From positions 338,001-402,000 of the forward strand of contig LSRY02000040.1 in NCBI GenBank assembly GCA_001643675.2: a stretch of DNA of 64,000 nt. Direction: 5' to 3'. The translations under genes and the position numbers were made by a program. This document shows, one piece after another, positions 11,600 through 23,927 of the stretch. The DNA comes from Monocercomonoides exilis (lineage: Eukaryota > Preaxostyla > Oxymonadida > Polymastigidae). The notes below the pieces were generated by a model. That model was given only the letters and a program-made list of their open reading frames with translations, made no database searches and was not told the origin of the DNA. Positions within the stretch are counted from its first letter, which is position 1; the number at the start of each line of letters is the position of its first letter.

Positions 11600-12853
11600 A
11601 TGGATGATACGGACCCCCTCACAACCAAAGATGCATAGTGGATTATGGCAGAGTTCACTGAAACACTTTCGAATACAAACTTCTCAAATGGAGTGATTTA
11701 TCAGACAGTTCAGAAAGAACTGGATTCTATCAATCTATTCAGAGAGACTAAGATGAATGTGAAAGACATAGAAATATTTCTAAAAACTTGTGTGGGAGAT
11801 AAGCAGAGAAGGGGCAAACAGTACAAGACGATGTGGGACTTGAAAATCATTACGAAATGGGCTGAAAGCACCTACAACCCAAAAGATATTCGGACACTCC
11901 AGAGGAGAGTCCTCATCCTCACCATGATTTTTGGAGCGTTAAGGCCAGCAGAGCTGGAAAGAATGAGAAGTGTGACAACGACACTTAAAGATAACTTTGT
12001 CCAGACACAAGTACGAACCAAGACGTCGGTAGGTGAGGTTATCAAAGTTGTAATAAAGTAACACCCCGATCCACGTATCGATGCAGCGGAAGGGCCTCAA
12101 CGTTGGATGGACTATGTGAAGACGACCTTTAAGTGCGAACATGTGTGGTTCGACACAGAAGGGAGTAGACCTGCTAACCTACAGAAAATTAAGGAAGAAC
12201 TGATGGCTATTCTGAGAGAGAACGGAATACCCGAAACTTTCACCGCGTTCTCTCTAAGACACGCAGTGATTACACACTTTGCAATACAACAAGATGCAGA
12301 TTGGAAAGCAATCAATGCTCATGCAAGATGGGCACCGGGTTCGAGAGTGGCCCAGGAATACTATACCGTGTTACCGGTGCAAGACACGAAATGGATCCTG
12401 GAGACAATCGGTGGAGCAGCATCCCAGAGGGGAGAAGATTACAAGCCAGATAAGAGTGGAGATTCGAAGGAAGGGAACCTGAAGATAGCAGATGCAGATA
12501 TGAAGGATCGCATAGAGGAATTACCCAAAGCGAAATTGGAAGAAGGGAAGAAACCCACGAGAAGGCGATCAAAAGGAAGAAAGAAACTGCTGAGTGAAGA
12601 AGGAAAGAAAAGTGAAACGGCTAAGTCACGAAACTCAGCATCCCGACAACCGTGTCTCCAGAAGACACCCTTTATAATCCCCAACAGCATCTGTGAGCTT
12701 ACGGGAGAGAAGGATCCAACTCCGCTGAAGAGGAGGGGAAAAGATCGGAAGAAACGTAGTAGAAGAAGTATTGGACAGATTGGGGATAACAATGAAGAGG
12801 CAAGAGTCAGGCCGATGTCGCCTCAAAGATATCCCAAGAGATGCAGGGTTTGA
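11600..12853 (+). CDS. Tyrosine recombinase of DIRS-like element 1
   Basis: The frame is open from the ATG at 11600 to TGA at 12851-12853, crossing TAG at about 11637 and TAA at 12059. The TAA lies between the two halves of the catalytic domain, so it must be sense. Catalytic motifs are present: Arg I in GALRPAELERM, Arg II in FSLRHAVITHF, a His in the NAHARW block, and the nucleophilic Tyr in AQEYYTV. A Lys/Arg/Glu-rich tail of about 130 residues follows. This enzyme would join a circular cDNA into the genome without the DDE integrase used by LTR elements (family knowledge). All key residues are kept, which makes this the best-preserved gene of element 1. Confidence 0.88.
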
Positions 12854-13545
12854 GCAGGAGTGCCGCACCATCACCCGTACGCTCTCAACTCATCCGCCGC
12901 ACTTGATCGTGCAAAAAAGGGGGTTTTATATCACGTGACATTAAACAGAAGGGGTTTCGAGACTCATTTTTGAGGAGCAAACCTGCTCCTTGCGTTTGTT
13001 GATTCGCTTTATTGTGAATTGATAGAACGCAGTGAGACAGGATTTGCTCCAAGATAATACGAATGCGGATGGAGAGACGAAAGGCGGAGTGGTGCGAGGA
13101 GGAGCCAGAAGTGTGGGGGGAGATGACTAGAAAAAAGGGCGAGATAGAGAAGGAGAGACAGAAAGACCAACCGCCCGAAGACATTAATGAACACCAAGAA
13201 CCTGTTTAGAGAAACATAGAAAGAATAAATAGCTTCAAGCATGATCCTACTCCTTTACAAGATTATGACTGTTTTCACAAAGAAGAATTTAATTTCAAAT
13301 ATGTTGTGTGTGATGATTAGGATTGCTATGCAAATACAGCAGAAGAGCGGGAGGCGGAGCGCTGCACAAGCAGTTTTCTTTTCCACGACTCGCATAATCG
13401 AGAGCTGTTTTTCTTTCTGCTCCGACAAGTTTACTCGCCTCACCGGATCCCTGCACTGACTGCAGGAGAAAGCTCCGAGTGGCTATGTCCCCTGCCCTCT
13501 GGTCTTCGTGACCAAGGCTAAAAGGAGAAGTTGGCGGTGAAGTGA
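12854..13545. other. GC-rich 3' region of DIRS-like element 1
   Basis: GC-rich DNA continues past the recombinase stop to about 13545, where composition drops abruptly to host-like AT-rich sequence. This marks the likely outer limit of the retrotransposon. Terminal repeats were not resolved by eye. Confidence 0.5.
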
Positions 13546-14940
13546 AGGGGATAATGTATTATTTTAATTTAAAATCATTTACACTAAAATTTCGATGATT
13601 TTACCTTTCAACTTACTTTTTCTTAATCAAGTTGTGAAATTATCACAAAATAAATATAAACATAAATACTTTCAAATTATTATCAAAATTTAATCTATTC
13701 CAAACAAAATTCATAAACCAATTTAGGAAATTTTCATATAATCTTTAATTATTAATGAATTACATTCTAAAATCATATATAAATAACAACTTATTTTAAA
13801 TTTTTAATAAATTAATTTTTTAAAAATACAAACTGTATTATTCATATTTCTTCAAAAAATTGTAATTAAAATCATTTGAAAATTGATCAAGAAATTTAAA
13901 GTTTTAAATTCTAGATATAAATAAATAAACAATTAAAAAATACTTTTCAAACAGTCAGATTGAATATGTTTTATCTTTCTTGTTTTAATTAATTTTCTGA
14001 AACAAATTTTCAAACAAAAGAATTGTTTTTATTGAAGAAATGAAAATGTTTTTAGTACATTTTTGTTTTTATGATAGAGTTGATGTAAGTTAAAAGTATT
14101 TTGATAATTTTAAAATTTAGAATGAATATTTTAAAATTATTTTTATGTTTGAAGAATTCGAAAAAGAAAATTTTGGTAATTTTTGTTTTTCATCAACACA
14201 TCTATTTTCAAATAATAATAAAAAATATGATTTGATGGTTATATTTTTTTGTTAATTTTTAATTTGGGAAGAACTTTTTTTGCTTTATGAATTTAGTTCC
14301 ATTCTGAATATTTATACCTGTTTCTCATATTTTTTTTTTTCTGAATTTTTTTGGTATGGAATTGGAAGACTTATTATGATAAAATTAGAGAAAAGTTTAG
14401 AACAAATCGTTGTTATTCTCATATAAACAAGAATTTTGTACCATATGGATTCTTTTGTATTTGTAAACTTTCTTTTGTACAATTTTCAAAAATTATATAA
14501 ATTTCATTTTTTCATTAATTTTTGTTCCCGTTTATCAAACCCCACAGAAATGGAAATAACTACATTATCAAAGATTAGTTTACATAATAGTTAAGTTAAG
14601 TGCATGTTAATTGAAAATTTGAAAAAATTTGAAATTTTTATTTCATAAAAAAATTTTACAAAAAGAAGTTTTCATGAAAAATTTGTTATTTGAACACAAG
14701 ATTAATTAAGATTCTATTTTGAAACAAACCCAGTTTAGCATGTGGGGAGTTATAAGGGTGTTCAATCCCTTCCATCGAGCTTTCATGAGAAATTGGACTT
14801 CACAAAGGTTTGTAAATATTTCTTATTCATTCAAAAACTTAAATATTAATTTTTAAAATTTATTAATGAGAATTTTTTAAAAAAAATATATTAATGATCA
14901 TTGCCCATATATTATATATATGAAATTACTAGTGAAAAGT
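13546..14940. other. Gene-poor AT-rich DNA
   Basis: No coding frame, RNA gene or repeat end was recognised. The left terminal repeat of the decayed outer pogo-like element should lie within or near this stretch but was not identified. Confidence 0.5.
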
Positions 14941-15232
14941 AAAGCTGAAGTGGTGCAGAAGCGGCTGAAGGAAGCAATGTCCACATTTTATTACAGAAAA
15001 TATTGTTCAAGATAGGAAAGGATTGCACACATTGTTAATGACAATGTTGTCAGGATGGTCAACGGGGTTAAATACGGTGGAATCAGCAAAAAATCTTTGG
15101 AGCACGCAGTTAAAGCCATAAAAAATGGCAGGCCGATTGCAAAAGTTTGACATCCACCAATAGTTGGGGTCTTAAACCGGGCCGGGGAGTTTAACCGGGC
15201 CACTTTGATCAAAAATAATTCAAATTATTTCA

Positions 15233-16878
15233 ATGATCAAAATGCGTAAAGAGAAGATATCTTTGCATCGGATTGTTGTGACAAATGATGTTAGGTCGTT
15301 GGAAAACGATCACATCAAAGCTTTGTTTGTTCATGATGTTTTGGGCTATTCTCAGCGTCAAATTGATGAGTGCGGATTGCTTCATCGATCATCTTTGCAA
15401 ACGAGCTCTTCAGTCAAGAAACGCAAAAAGATTGATCGGTAAAAGGGGAAGACCTACGTTATTTTCATTTCACGAAGAGGAAAAATTGGAAGGCATGTTT
15501 TTAAATGATATTAATACAGGAAAATATCCAACAATTTCGGATATGGAGAAAACGGTGTGTGAACATTTTTTTATATTCTGTTATCAAAATAAAAAATAAA
15601 TATATGCTAATGAATTTCTTATAAAGAAGCGAAAAGAAGATGAAGAAGTGGGTGATTATTTTTCTTATCATATTTTTTCTTATGAAATTTTCGAATCGAA
15701 AAATTCCCTTGAACATAAACAAATGAACACTGAAAAATGAAATGACTTTTCAAAGACATCTCCATCTTTATTTCTTCAAAGACATTGATTTCAGAAACAA
15801 TTGAAAATTATTTTTCATTTGAATACAAAATTTCTTTTCAAAGATTAACATCCTTTGAAAAAACAGCACTCCGAAAAAAGAAATGATTTCAAAAATTTTA
15901 TCCCAAGTGAAGACAGTCGACAAACACTGGGCAAAACGTTTTTTAAAATGATATCCTAAAATACAGCTGTCAAAACCATGAGAACTTCCGATTGGCAGAA
16001 TTGCGCATTCATGCAGAAAAGTGATTGTTCCTTTTTTTGATTTGTATGAAAAGTTCGTAAGAGAAGAAAATCCAATACCTCAACTTTTTTTTAATATTGA
16101 TGAAACATCCACATTTTTCTTTCCACATGAAGTTGATCAAGTGGCATCTTCGTCAACAACGCCTTCTCCGTTTGTGCCAGAAACTTCTCTTCCAACGTCC
16201 ACATCAATTGTTTTCATGACCAGTGCAGACGGATGAAGTTATCTGACACCAATCATAATACCATACAAATCTCTTCCATCAGAATATCGGTTGGCAACCA
16301 CTTCGCAAGAACTTTTCTTTCCATCGGAAAATGGACACTTCACAAAGACCTTGTTTGTTGATATTTTTAAGAAAGCCCTTCTCCCTGAAATGATAAAGAA
16401 AAGAATAGCTATAGGAGAACAATTTAGAGGCATAACTCTTGTGATGGATGGTAGTGTCGGTCATTTTGATGAAGAATTTAAAAGATTGTGCAGAGGCAAT
16501 CTTATCGACATGATAAAATTGCCTTCTCACACTTCTCACATCCTTCAACCCAATGACCAATTTGTGTTCGCCAATATGAAGAAAATTTTTACCAAAGCAA
16601 AGGAATGTGGAAAAACGACGTCTTCTTCATCCAAAAGGGAAGCATTCGTTTCAATTTTAAGAAATGGTTTGTCCTCAGCCGGATATCCAGAAACAATTGT
16701 TGCTTCATGGAAGGTCAGTGGTCGGTGTCCGGTTGATCGATCGCTGATTATGAAACAGCTTCAGGAAAATCCACCAGAATGGGCAGAAAGTGAAGTGCAG
16801 CCGGCAAGAGCACCAGAGGGATCCACTTTTAGAGCGATTTATCGAGCATCTGATAGATTATTGACTTTGTTGAAATAA
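15233..16878 (+). pseudogene. Pogo-like DDE transposase, broken copy
   Basis: The DNA-binding half starts near 15233 (NDHIKALFVHDVLGYSQRQI), shifts frame near 15430 to GKRGRPTLFSFHEEEKLEG, and ends PTISDMEKT at a GT donor (15555). The catalytic half gives FFNIDETSTFF (first Asp), TSADG-TGA-SYLTPIIIPY, LVMDGSVGH (second Asp) and PSHTSHILQPNDQF (third position), with a C-terminal tail to TAA at 16878. One in-frame TGA (about 16236) sits between two well-matching segments. The intron region (from 15555) is enlarged by a MITE. The frameshift means no intact protein is expected. Confidence 0.8.
15647..15906. mobile_element. MITE family Y inside a transposase intron
   Basis: The left end GTGGGTGATTATTTTTCTTA and the right end AAATGATTTCAAAAATTTTA with TCCCA match family Y ends over about 260 bp. 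It lies downstream of the GT donor at 15555 of the pogo-like gene, so it probably enlarged the intron rather than interrupting coding sequence. Confidence 0.6.
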
Positions 16879-18302
16879 CCTGTTTTTTCAATCACCAAAC
16901 TGATTTTCATTCTTTTTCTATGGAAAAAATATTTTTTTGAACAATTTTGTATAACAATCGAGGTTTTTATAATTCCTGGAATCATTAATTGTAGATTAAA
17001 CAACAAAAACGAATAAAAAATTTTTATTACAAGAATAGATCACTGGCCCGGTTAAACTCCCCGGCCCGGTTTAAGATCCCAACTAAATTATCAGCGGAGA
17101 AAAAGAAAAGCAATTCTTGGAAGAAGTGACAATAGAATCTCGATCTGGGACAAGCCTCACATTACGAAATGTACGCGATCTGGTTTGTTATTATTAATAA
17201 ATTAGCACAATAAACATATATTTTGATGGAAATTTATATGTACGATGAGGAAGATGTGGAAGAAAAAGACAGTGATTTTGAAGATCACTTTCAATTTCAA
17301 AAATCATCATCCATAATTGAATTTGTTTCCACCGAAGAAAGTTGATCTGAATTTATTAGCTGAATCTCGAAAGAATGATCTGAATTTGTGGAACAACAAA
17401 TAGCATGTACTGTCCGATGAAAACGATTATTCCAAAGAATTAATCTTAAACGTCGATAATTCTTCACTTCGAATTCCAATAAAATCTCGTTGCGTTGTTG
17501 CTTATCCTGTAGATGAGCGAGATGGATTCAAAAAGACTGCCGAAAGGATGCAGAATGCCACTCTCGTTGCTGGAATAGCTGCTGATGGCTTCTCGCTTCC
17601 GTCTGTCGTGCTGTGGCCAAGCGCAACTCTTCCGAAAGAGCTGACAACACTGTTAACACCTTCGCTTGACATTTGGCCAAACACAAACGACTGGATGAAC
17701 AAAACAGCATACAAAAAATTCCCCTTAATGGTACTCCAACCAGCAATTATTGACAGAAAAATATGAATTCCAAAAAAAATTTCATCGTTTCCTCCTTCTC
17801 CTGGATTCACTCATCGCCGGAAGATCCAACGATATGGAGACAGTTCAAAGAAGCGGAAATTGACTTCATCACCTTCGTTCCACATACTGCGCACAAATCG
17901 CAGCCGCTGTACAGAGGTGTATCAACAGTATTGAAGTCGGAGCTTTCAAACAATTACAGCTCTCCATCATCCACCTCCTCATCTTCAAAAAGAACAACTG
18001 TTGCAGATTTGTTTCCATATGCCCTTCACACAGCATTCACCCCTTCAGTCATCAAAAAAGCCTTCATTAACAGCGGAGTCCTCAGCAATGGATCTGGATC
18101 TGTGTTGATGAAGCTTCCTCAGTCTTCTCAATACTTCATTCCTTCATACCCACACTGTTTCGACTTCTTCGGAAAAGAAACAACAAAAGAAAATCTTCTT
18201 GATGAATGGGATGAATACAATGAAAAACACAAGATGAAAATTGAAGAAATTGAAGAAAAAGAAAAGGAAATTGAAAAAGAACAATTGCCTTTGGAGAAAT
18301 AA

Positions 18303-18827
18303 ATGAAAAGAACATTTTGTGAATTAATGAACAATGATGATTAAACAACTGAAAATTTTGACTAATTCAAAAGTGATAATGGAAAAATAAAAAGGTTCAA
18401 ATATACAACATTGGACTTTTCATTTTTAAATTTAACTTTTGATTAACTTTTTGTGAACAAAAAATTTTAATAAAACTGGTTCATTCCTTGAAACATATGT
18501 GAGGTCAAAAGTCGTTTTGTTATTTCATCAATGAAGTTCGTTTCTGGATTTTAAAAACCTTTTTTTTCTAGAAATAATAATTAAATGTTCTTTATAAAAA
18601 CAGAAATCAAGTAAATAAAGTTTATGTTCCTTTCAACATTCTGTGTTTATTATATTAATTTTGTTGTCGATTTGAAGAATTGTTCATCAACAAGGCGAAA
18701 AATGAAAAACAATTTTTCATGAAATATACTGTTACAAAAAAAATAAAAAAATGAAATTTCCTAATCAGGACTGATCAAAATGGAACAAAAGTTGCTATTA
18801 GAAAAACAATAATAAAGAAATAGTGTT
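18303..18827. other. Intergenic DNA between two transposon remnants
   Basis: Nothing recognisable. The right terminal repeat of the outer pogo-like element should be here but was not found by eye. Confidence 0.5.
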
Positions 18828-20449
18828 TCATTTTGAAGAAAAAAGCAAAAAGTATTCAGATTCTTTAGGAAATATAATTTTCTATTTTTTCCTTCTCTTT
18901 TTATTGAGAACCTAAGTTAATTGTGAGATGATGAGACCATCATCAGTACAGCTATTGTGATCGTCCTTTGCTTTTCCTCTGTTTCCTCCCTGATTTGGGC
19001 TCTTGTCTTGATGACAAACTCTTCTCCCTTCGCGAGCTTGTCTCCTTTTCCTTTCAGTGGGCTTTTCAACTCTTGTAGGTCTCATTGGCTGCTCTTCCTC
19101 ACTTCTATGTTCTGAAATTTCTCGTTAACAAATTGAGCTTTTTTCTTGTGGTCTTGTAGTTCTCTCATTTCCGCCTCTCTTCTTTGATTCGGAACTTCTG
19201 CATATGACTGTGCTGTTTTCATCCTCTCTGTTCGCTCTTTCTTCTTGATCGTTTGTTAAAGAGGCAATGACACTGGGAATTGATGATGCTAGGTTTGATC
19301 GAAAATAATGTTTGACAAAAGTGTTTGTTCGTAAGGACAATCGTGCAAACTTTGCCACTTGTTCTGGGGGAATTCCTGCCATCGTCAGTGCTGAATGACT
19401 AGTTGCTTTGATCGAGTATGGTATGAATCTCTTGTGCACGCCTGAGTTATTTATGGCTTCCTTTGCAATCTTCCGTATTCCTTTGACAGCTGAAGCGTGA
19501 AAGTTCTATGTGTTCAAAAGCAACTTGTCTATGTGCCTGTTTTTCTCCTGCACTTTCCTCCACAATTCCTGGATTGCTGATGCAGGACAAATCAAACTCA
19601 GTTCTGGCAAGAACTGATCAGCAATCTCCATTTTTGTGTTTGAGGTCTTCAACTTTGTGTCCAGTTACACACTCTCTCCCTCTCGAATCTGCTTTCCAAC
19701 ATATTGATCCTCTCGACTTCAGTAAATCTTCAAGCAGAAAACAACATCGTTAGAACAATCACTTTCATCGTGAGCTGTTTGAAACTCAATTTTTTATTTG
19801 GGCTTAGTCCACATGAGAAATAAAGCTCTATCCGATTATTCCAAATGTCTCCTGTCTTCTTCAATATTGACTTATTTATCCTTCGGAATGATCTGAAAAG
19901 GGTACGAATGATAGGGATATCTACAAGGAAATAAGAAAACACAATGTTGAAGTAAAGCGATATTGCTGCTTAAGTCAACGGAAGGTTAGCTGACTTCATG
20001 CCACTCTTCCTTAGCGATAGAAACATATTTGCACAACATGCGAACCACATCTGAATAGAATCCGAAATTCTTCCATGTCCACACTCTTTCCATTGTTTTC
20101 CAAAATGAGCAAATCCATACAGATATCCTCTCCATGTGCTCCTCGAAATGCCTGCTCTGCACTCTTCTGCTGACGAGAAAGGGACTGATTTTTGTTCCAA
20201 TGCATTCTTCCACCATTGTTCTCCATCTCGTAAAGTGCATTCAGCTTGATTATCCTCAATCGACCTGGTGGAAGATTCGTACCTGTCCATTGCATCGATG
20301 GACACTTCCACAGAACCTCCTTCTGATTCTTCCTGGTCTATTCCATATGCAGAATGGATTTCAACAAGCTTTCCCAATTCAGTCCCTTCCAATTCAGCAG
20401 GAGTAATATCACTTGAGCTTTCTCCTGTCGTGCTTTCTGGATAGCACAC
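18828..20449 (-). pseudogene. Tyrosine recombinase of DIRS-like element 2
   Basis: The N-terminal SAM-like domain (WRGYLYGFAHFGKQW) is followed by KLSFKQLTMKVIVLTMLFSA, a TGA, then RFTEVERI, which holds Arg I. A frameshift near 19690 precedes GIRKIAKEAINNSG, FIPYSIKATSHSALT, VAKFARLSLRTNTFVKHYF and a charged tail ending at TGA 18828. In the second motif the usual Arg is Lys (SIKA), the next His position is Phe (KFARL), and Tyr is present (KHYF). TAA is crossed at about 19970 within the core. The Lys is shared with the fragment at 45798, so it is a family trait rather than a random mutation. Confidence 0.75.
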
Positions 20450-20492
20450 ACGCCAATCCCTCTTGTAATTCAGACTAACACGACTTCGTTCT

Positions 20493-22427
20493 TCAAGGAA
20501 ACATCAGTCCATCTTCTGCGAATTGACTACCAACTCCGCACCATCTTCCAACTTTGCGGTTATGTTGTTCTGAAAACGTGTATAGAGTAGGAGCAATGTT
20601 GAGTTTCGTCAAAATCCTTTCCAATTCTTCTTCCCGAATTTTTTATTCCTATGCTCTCTCCAGTCGTGATAACGCATCTGCTCTTGTGTTAAGTTCACCT
20701 GGAACATGTGAGGATCTCAACTCTCCTCCTTTATCATGTTTGAGTCTCCATAATTTCCTCAGCACTGGTCGAAGCCTCTTCACTGCATTCCATCTGTTTA
20801 TGTTGAACACAACGGATATGTTGTCCGATCTTTGGTGAAGAAAGTTAACGTGATGTTACTGAAGGATTGGTGAGAAGAAACTCAGAGAAAGAAATACTTC
20901 CATATAAACCCTGAAATTTGACGATTGCTTCCTCACTATGTGGGGGAACTGATTGAGAGCATCGAGGAGCCGGTTGTTCAAGAGAAGCGATACTCCCCAA
21001 GCTGTCTCCGATGCATCCATTGCAAGAGTTGAATCCGGTGAAAAAACTGGGATAAGCTTACTTATTGGATGTGCTCTCAACTTCGATTATCATTGCCGAA
21101 TTTACTTCCGGATGGAAGCATTCAACCTCAATTTGCCTTTCCACCCCCCTTTCTTTATTCCATTCTGGAGCAAATGATGCATGGAGTGAAACCATAGATA
21201 AGCGTCCGGATGAACAAACCGAACAGCGTTGAATTTTCCAATAAAAGAAGCGAGATCTTTCACTTTCACGATTCTTGCTTTCTCACAATCCTTTTCCCAT
21301 CTTGCACACAAGCGAGTCAGAGCTTCTCTTCTGTCTTTTGCAAGCCGAACCTTCATCTTTGACGAGTCCCACTAAAAGCCAAGGAAAGAAAACCTTCTTC
21401 TTTGTATCAACTGGCTTTTCTCCTGGTTTTCTAATGGACCTAGTTCCTCCAGAAACATGACAATCTCTTTAACTACCTGTGCAAAGTATTCCTTGTTCTC
21501 GTGTGTCATAAGGAAATCGCTTAAATATGCGATCTCCCGAACATCCCATCGTTTCCTGATTTATGAAGTCACCTTCCTCATCGCGTGATTGAAAATTCTC
21601 GGAGCGTCTACGAAACCAAACCGTATTCTTTTGAATGTGGAGTCTTTTCCAGAAAATCTGAAAGTCAAATATGGTCTCAATTCTTTGGATACGGGAAGAA
21701 GATTAGATGCCTGTTGCAAATCCATGGAAACTGCATTATCTTGTCTTCTCAGCACTCACTCCACAGTCTTTTTGTTGTCGCATCTGAAATGTGTCTTTAT
21801 CAAGACAACGTTCAATCTCATGCAATTCAGCGTCTGCCTCCATGCTTCCGATTTCTTTCTGATCAAAAATACGTTGTTTCTGTACTTCACCTCTTCTGAC
21901 CCTATCTCCTCCACAATTCCTGTCTCTATCTGCTCCTTCAAAAGATCTGTGAACGCTTTTATTTGTTCTTCATTTGAGTGCACAGGTCCATCTCTGCACT
22001 GCATATCCCTTAGCTTCCTTCTTATGTGTTTGCTTTTCCACGTCCCCTTCACACACTGTCTGATCAACTTGGCACCACCAATTCTTTCCCAAGCTTCCAT
22101 GAAAAACTCCGTTCTTCCTCCAATCCTTGTCCTGCATATGGATCCTTTCTTCGCTCCATCTTCACTCTCTATTGTTGACACCGACTTCGGCTGAAGTATC
22201 TCCAGTTCGTTGAAGCCCATCCTTCTCTTTGCCGCTTTCCTCCTCTTGTTGCCAGTGAGTTGGGTCCTCTCCGAAAAAACTGTCATCCCCAGATCTTTCT
22301 TGGACCAGTGTGATATCTTCTTGGGAGCACATGTGTTGTTGAGTTTCTCTCTCCTTTTGATCATAAGGAAATAGCTGACTTTCTGCTCGTTGCCTTCACG
22401 TGGGTTGAGGAGCTTGTTGTTAATCAT
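20493..22427 (-). pseudogene. Reverse transcriptase/RNase H of DIRS-like element 2
   Basis: One frame extends over about 1930 nt. Motifs in order are WERIGGAKLIRQCVKGTWKS, NVFLIRKKSEAWRQTLNCMR, VSMDLQQASNLLPV (first Asp), RIRFGFVDAPRIFNHAM, AYLSDFLMTHEN (should be YxDD; the first Asp is Ser), FSFLGFQWDSSKMKV, AMDASETAWGVSLL (RNase H), SDNISVVFNINRW and HVPGELNTRADALSRLERA. At least seven TAA/TAG codons are crossed in conserved surroundings. Two TGA codons interrupt it (21756-21758 and about 21090). The second stands where DIRS RNase H domains commonly have Trp. The Ser in the catalytic pair argues that this copy is inactive. Confidence 0.85.
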
Positions 22428-23092
22428 GTCTCCTTTGAAATCTGCTCCTGCCGTTCGGTTAATAAAATAGTTGCATTCTCTGATTTCATTAGCTCTGCCA
22501 TCCGAAAACCAAATCTTCCTTGCAGTCTGGCTGCTCTCGCATCCTGCAAAGCCTTCGCTATAAGAAGAAACGCATCAGCGCCCCTTTGTGTGCTTTCCCG
22601 ATGAGGGTCTGAGTCCGCCAAGCTCAGAAGCTGAGCCTTGAATGCCTGATACAAACACAGCTCTATCCTATATCCCGCAGAATCCAACGCATCATTAAAC
22701 CAATTGGCCGATCTTTGGAAGCGGGGAGGCGCTGGCTGCAATACTGGGCTGAGGTCCTGAAGCATATATTCTTGTTCAATACTTTCTATTGAAAAGGCAG
22801 GAAGTTGAAGATCAAAAAAGGATTAATTTGGTTCTTAACCGAAAATTCAATTAAAAACTTCTGCAGCCCTTTCATGCAAGTCTGAGTCTGTCTCTTCTTC
22901 TGTTCTTTTATCTTTTGTTGCTCCAACTGCTGTCTCTGGAAGACTTGATTGTGAAGTTACAGATACAGAAGAAGGAATTGGCGGAAGGAGCGTTTGTACC
23001 CCCCCTAGCTGGCTTTGCACCCCACCTGACAGTGAGACTGCTTCGGTTGCAGGAGAAAGTCAAATGGCTTGTGCGGAAAATGGTGAATGCAT
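22424..23092 (-). CDS. Gag-like ORF of DIRS-like element 2
   Basis: From ATG 23092 the frame runs to TGA 22424-22426. It crosses two TAA codons (FG-TAA-EPN-TAA-SFFDLQ) and two TGA codons (QAI-TGA-LSPATE and EVFN-TGA-IFG) without any shift. The protein has a Ser/Pro/Gln-rich N-terminal half and a helical core (RIELCLYQAFKAQLLSLADS, ADAFLLIAKALQDARAARLQ), as expected of a capsid-like domain. The stop overlaps the RT start as ATGA, an arrangement that would suit reinitiation. No database likeness is claimed. Without UGA readthrough only the 22424-22765 part (113 aa) would be made. Confidence 0.65.
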
Positions 23093-23927
23093 CATGAATT
23101 CGATCTTGACAACTACCCACAAATTGTGGTTCTCAATAAAAAGAGAAGGAATTGAAAGAAGATTTTCTTGCAAAAAAAATGTTTATGCACTTTCATTGAT
23201 AATAAATTCTTTAAAAGAAAGATCAGAATTTTTATTTGTTTTATTTTTTGATCAATATTATGCTCGTGTTTTCACGAGTTTTTAAAACTGAATGTTTTAT
23301 TTCTAAGCATTGTTTTGTCACTTTTCTTTTTTCTCATTTTTGGTTCTTTCATAACATAAGATAATCTTTATTTCTATCTGTTTTAACACCTCACTTTTTT
23401 TTTGCGAAATCGAAAATTTGTGATAAAATGTCGTTATTTTTTGTATTTGTTATTCGTGTTTTTTCAACAATTTTGTATTACAAATTCTTGATGTGGAAAA
23501 AAACTATCACAAAATGTACTTTTATCAGAAAATGAAAAATTTGAAATTATGTTTTTCACGTTAAACTTTTTATGCATATAAAATTTTCAAAGTCTAATTT
23601 TAAATTTGATATTGCTCATTATATTTTATCAATCGAATGCAAGAAAATATATAAATTTCCATTTCTATTGTTGATATTTGAGTTTTATTAAAAAAATGTG
23701 AGATGTGAAAACTTGTGAAAAAAAAAGTTTTTTCTAGTTTTTAAATAATAAAAAATGTGAAATGGAAAAGTTTGAAAACAATGTTAACAAATTGAACACT
23801 CAGTTTTTCAAACTCGTAAAAACACGAACTAAACATTGATCAAAAAATAAAACAAAAAAAATTCTGATCTTTCTTTAGAGAAAATTTCCCAAAAAATTAT
23901 GCATGCAAATTAACATTATAATATTAT
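23093..23927. other. Gene-poor AT-rich DNA
   Basis: No feature recognised. Confidence 0.5.

Larger units (their letters stand above)
8046..12853 (+). mobile_element. DIRS-like tyrosine-recombinase retrotransposon, element 1
   Basis: Three coding blocks in order (Gag-like, reverse transcriptase/RNase H, tyrosine recombinase) define a DIRS-group element. Boundaries are given by the coding blocks. Compositionally the element is far GC-richer than its surroundings and the GC-rich stretch continues to about 13545, which may hold the terminal and internal complementary repeats typical of DIRS elements. I could not delimit those. The Gag frame has at least one shift, and two TGA codons lie just before the RT core, so the copy may be defective. 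Confidence 0.85.
15163..17083 (+). mobile_element. Pogo-like (Tc1/mariner) transposon inserted in an older one
   Basis: The element is 1921 bp and is bounded by TA on both sides (15161-15162 and 17084-17085). The 40-bp terminal inverted repeats at 15163-15202 and 17044-17083 begin GTTGGGRTCTTAAACCGGGC and are nearly identical. The G+C-rich ends contrast with the AT-rich interior. It encodes one transposase remnant in forward orientation and carries a family-Y MITE. The terminal repeats are almost unchanged although the gene is shifted, so it may have moved by another copy's transposase. Confidence 0.93.
14941..18302 (+). pseudogene. Decayed pogo-like transposase split by another transposon
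   Basis: The left part (about 14941-15160) encodes a helix-turn-helix domain, KYGGISKKSLEHAVKAIKNG then RP, reading a TAG as Gln (YCSR-TAG-ERIAHIVND). The reading resumes at 17086 with LSAEKKKQFLEEVTIESRSG and TSLTLRNVRDL, followed by a GT donor (GTTTGTTATT). The DDE part follows: LNVDNSSLRIP, AADGFSLPSVVLWPS, a LLLLDS block with a frameshift near 17850, and FVPHTAHKSQPL (normally a PPHTTHLLQPLD-like motif), ending with a Glu/Lys-rich tail at 18302. The 1921-bp insertion lands at a TA within this gene. Frameshifts and the altered third acidic position show it is dead. Confidence 0.8.
18828..23092 (-). mobile_element. DIRS-like tyrosine-recombinase retrotransposon, element 2
   Basis: Gag, RT/RNase H and recombinase blocks follow one another on the minus strand. 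Its proteins differ strongly from element 1 and its recombinase has Lys at the second catalytic Arg, so it is a separate family that also includes the fragment at 45798. The RT frame is almost unbroken once TAA/TAG are read as Gln, but the polymerase DD motif is damaged. Terminal repeats were not defined. Confidence 0.85.
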
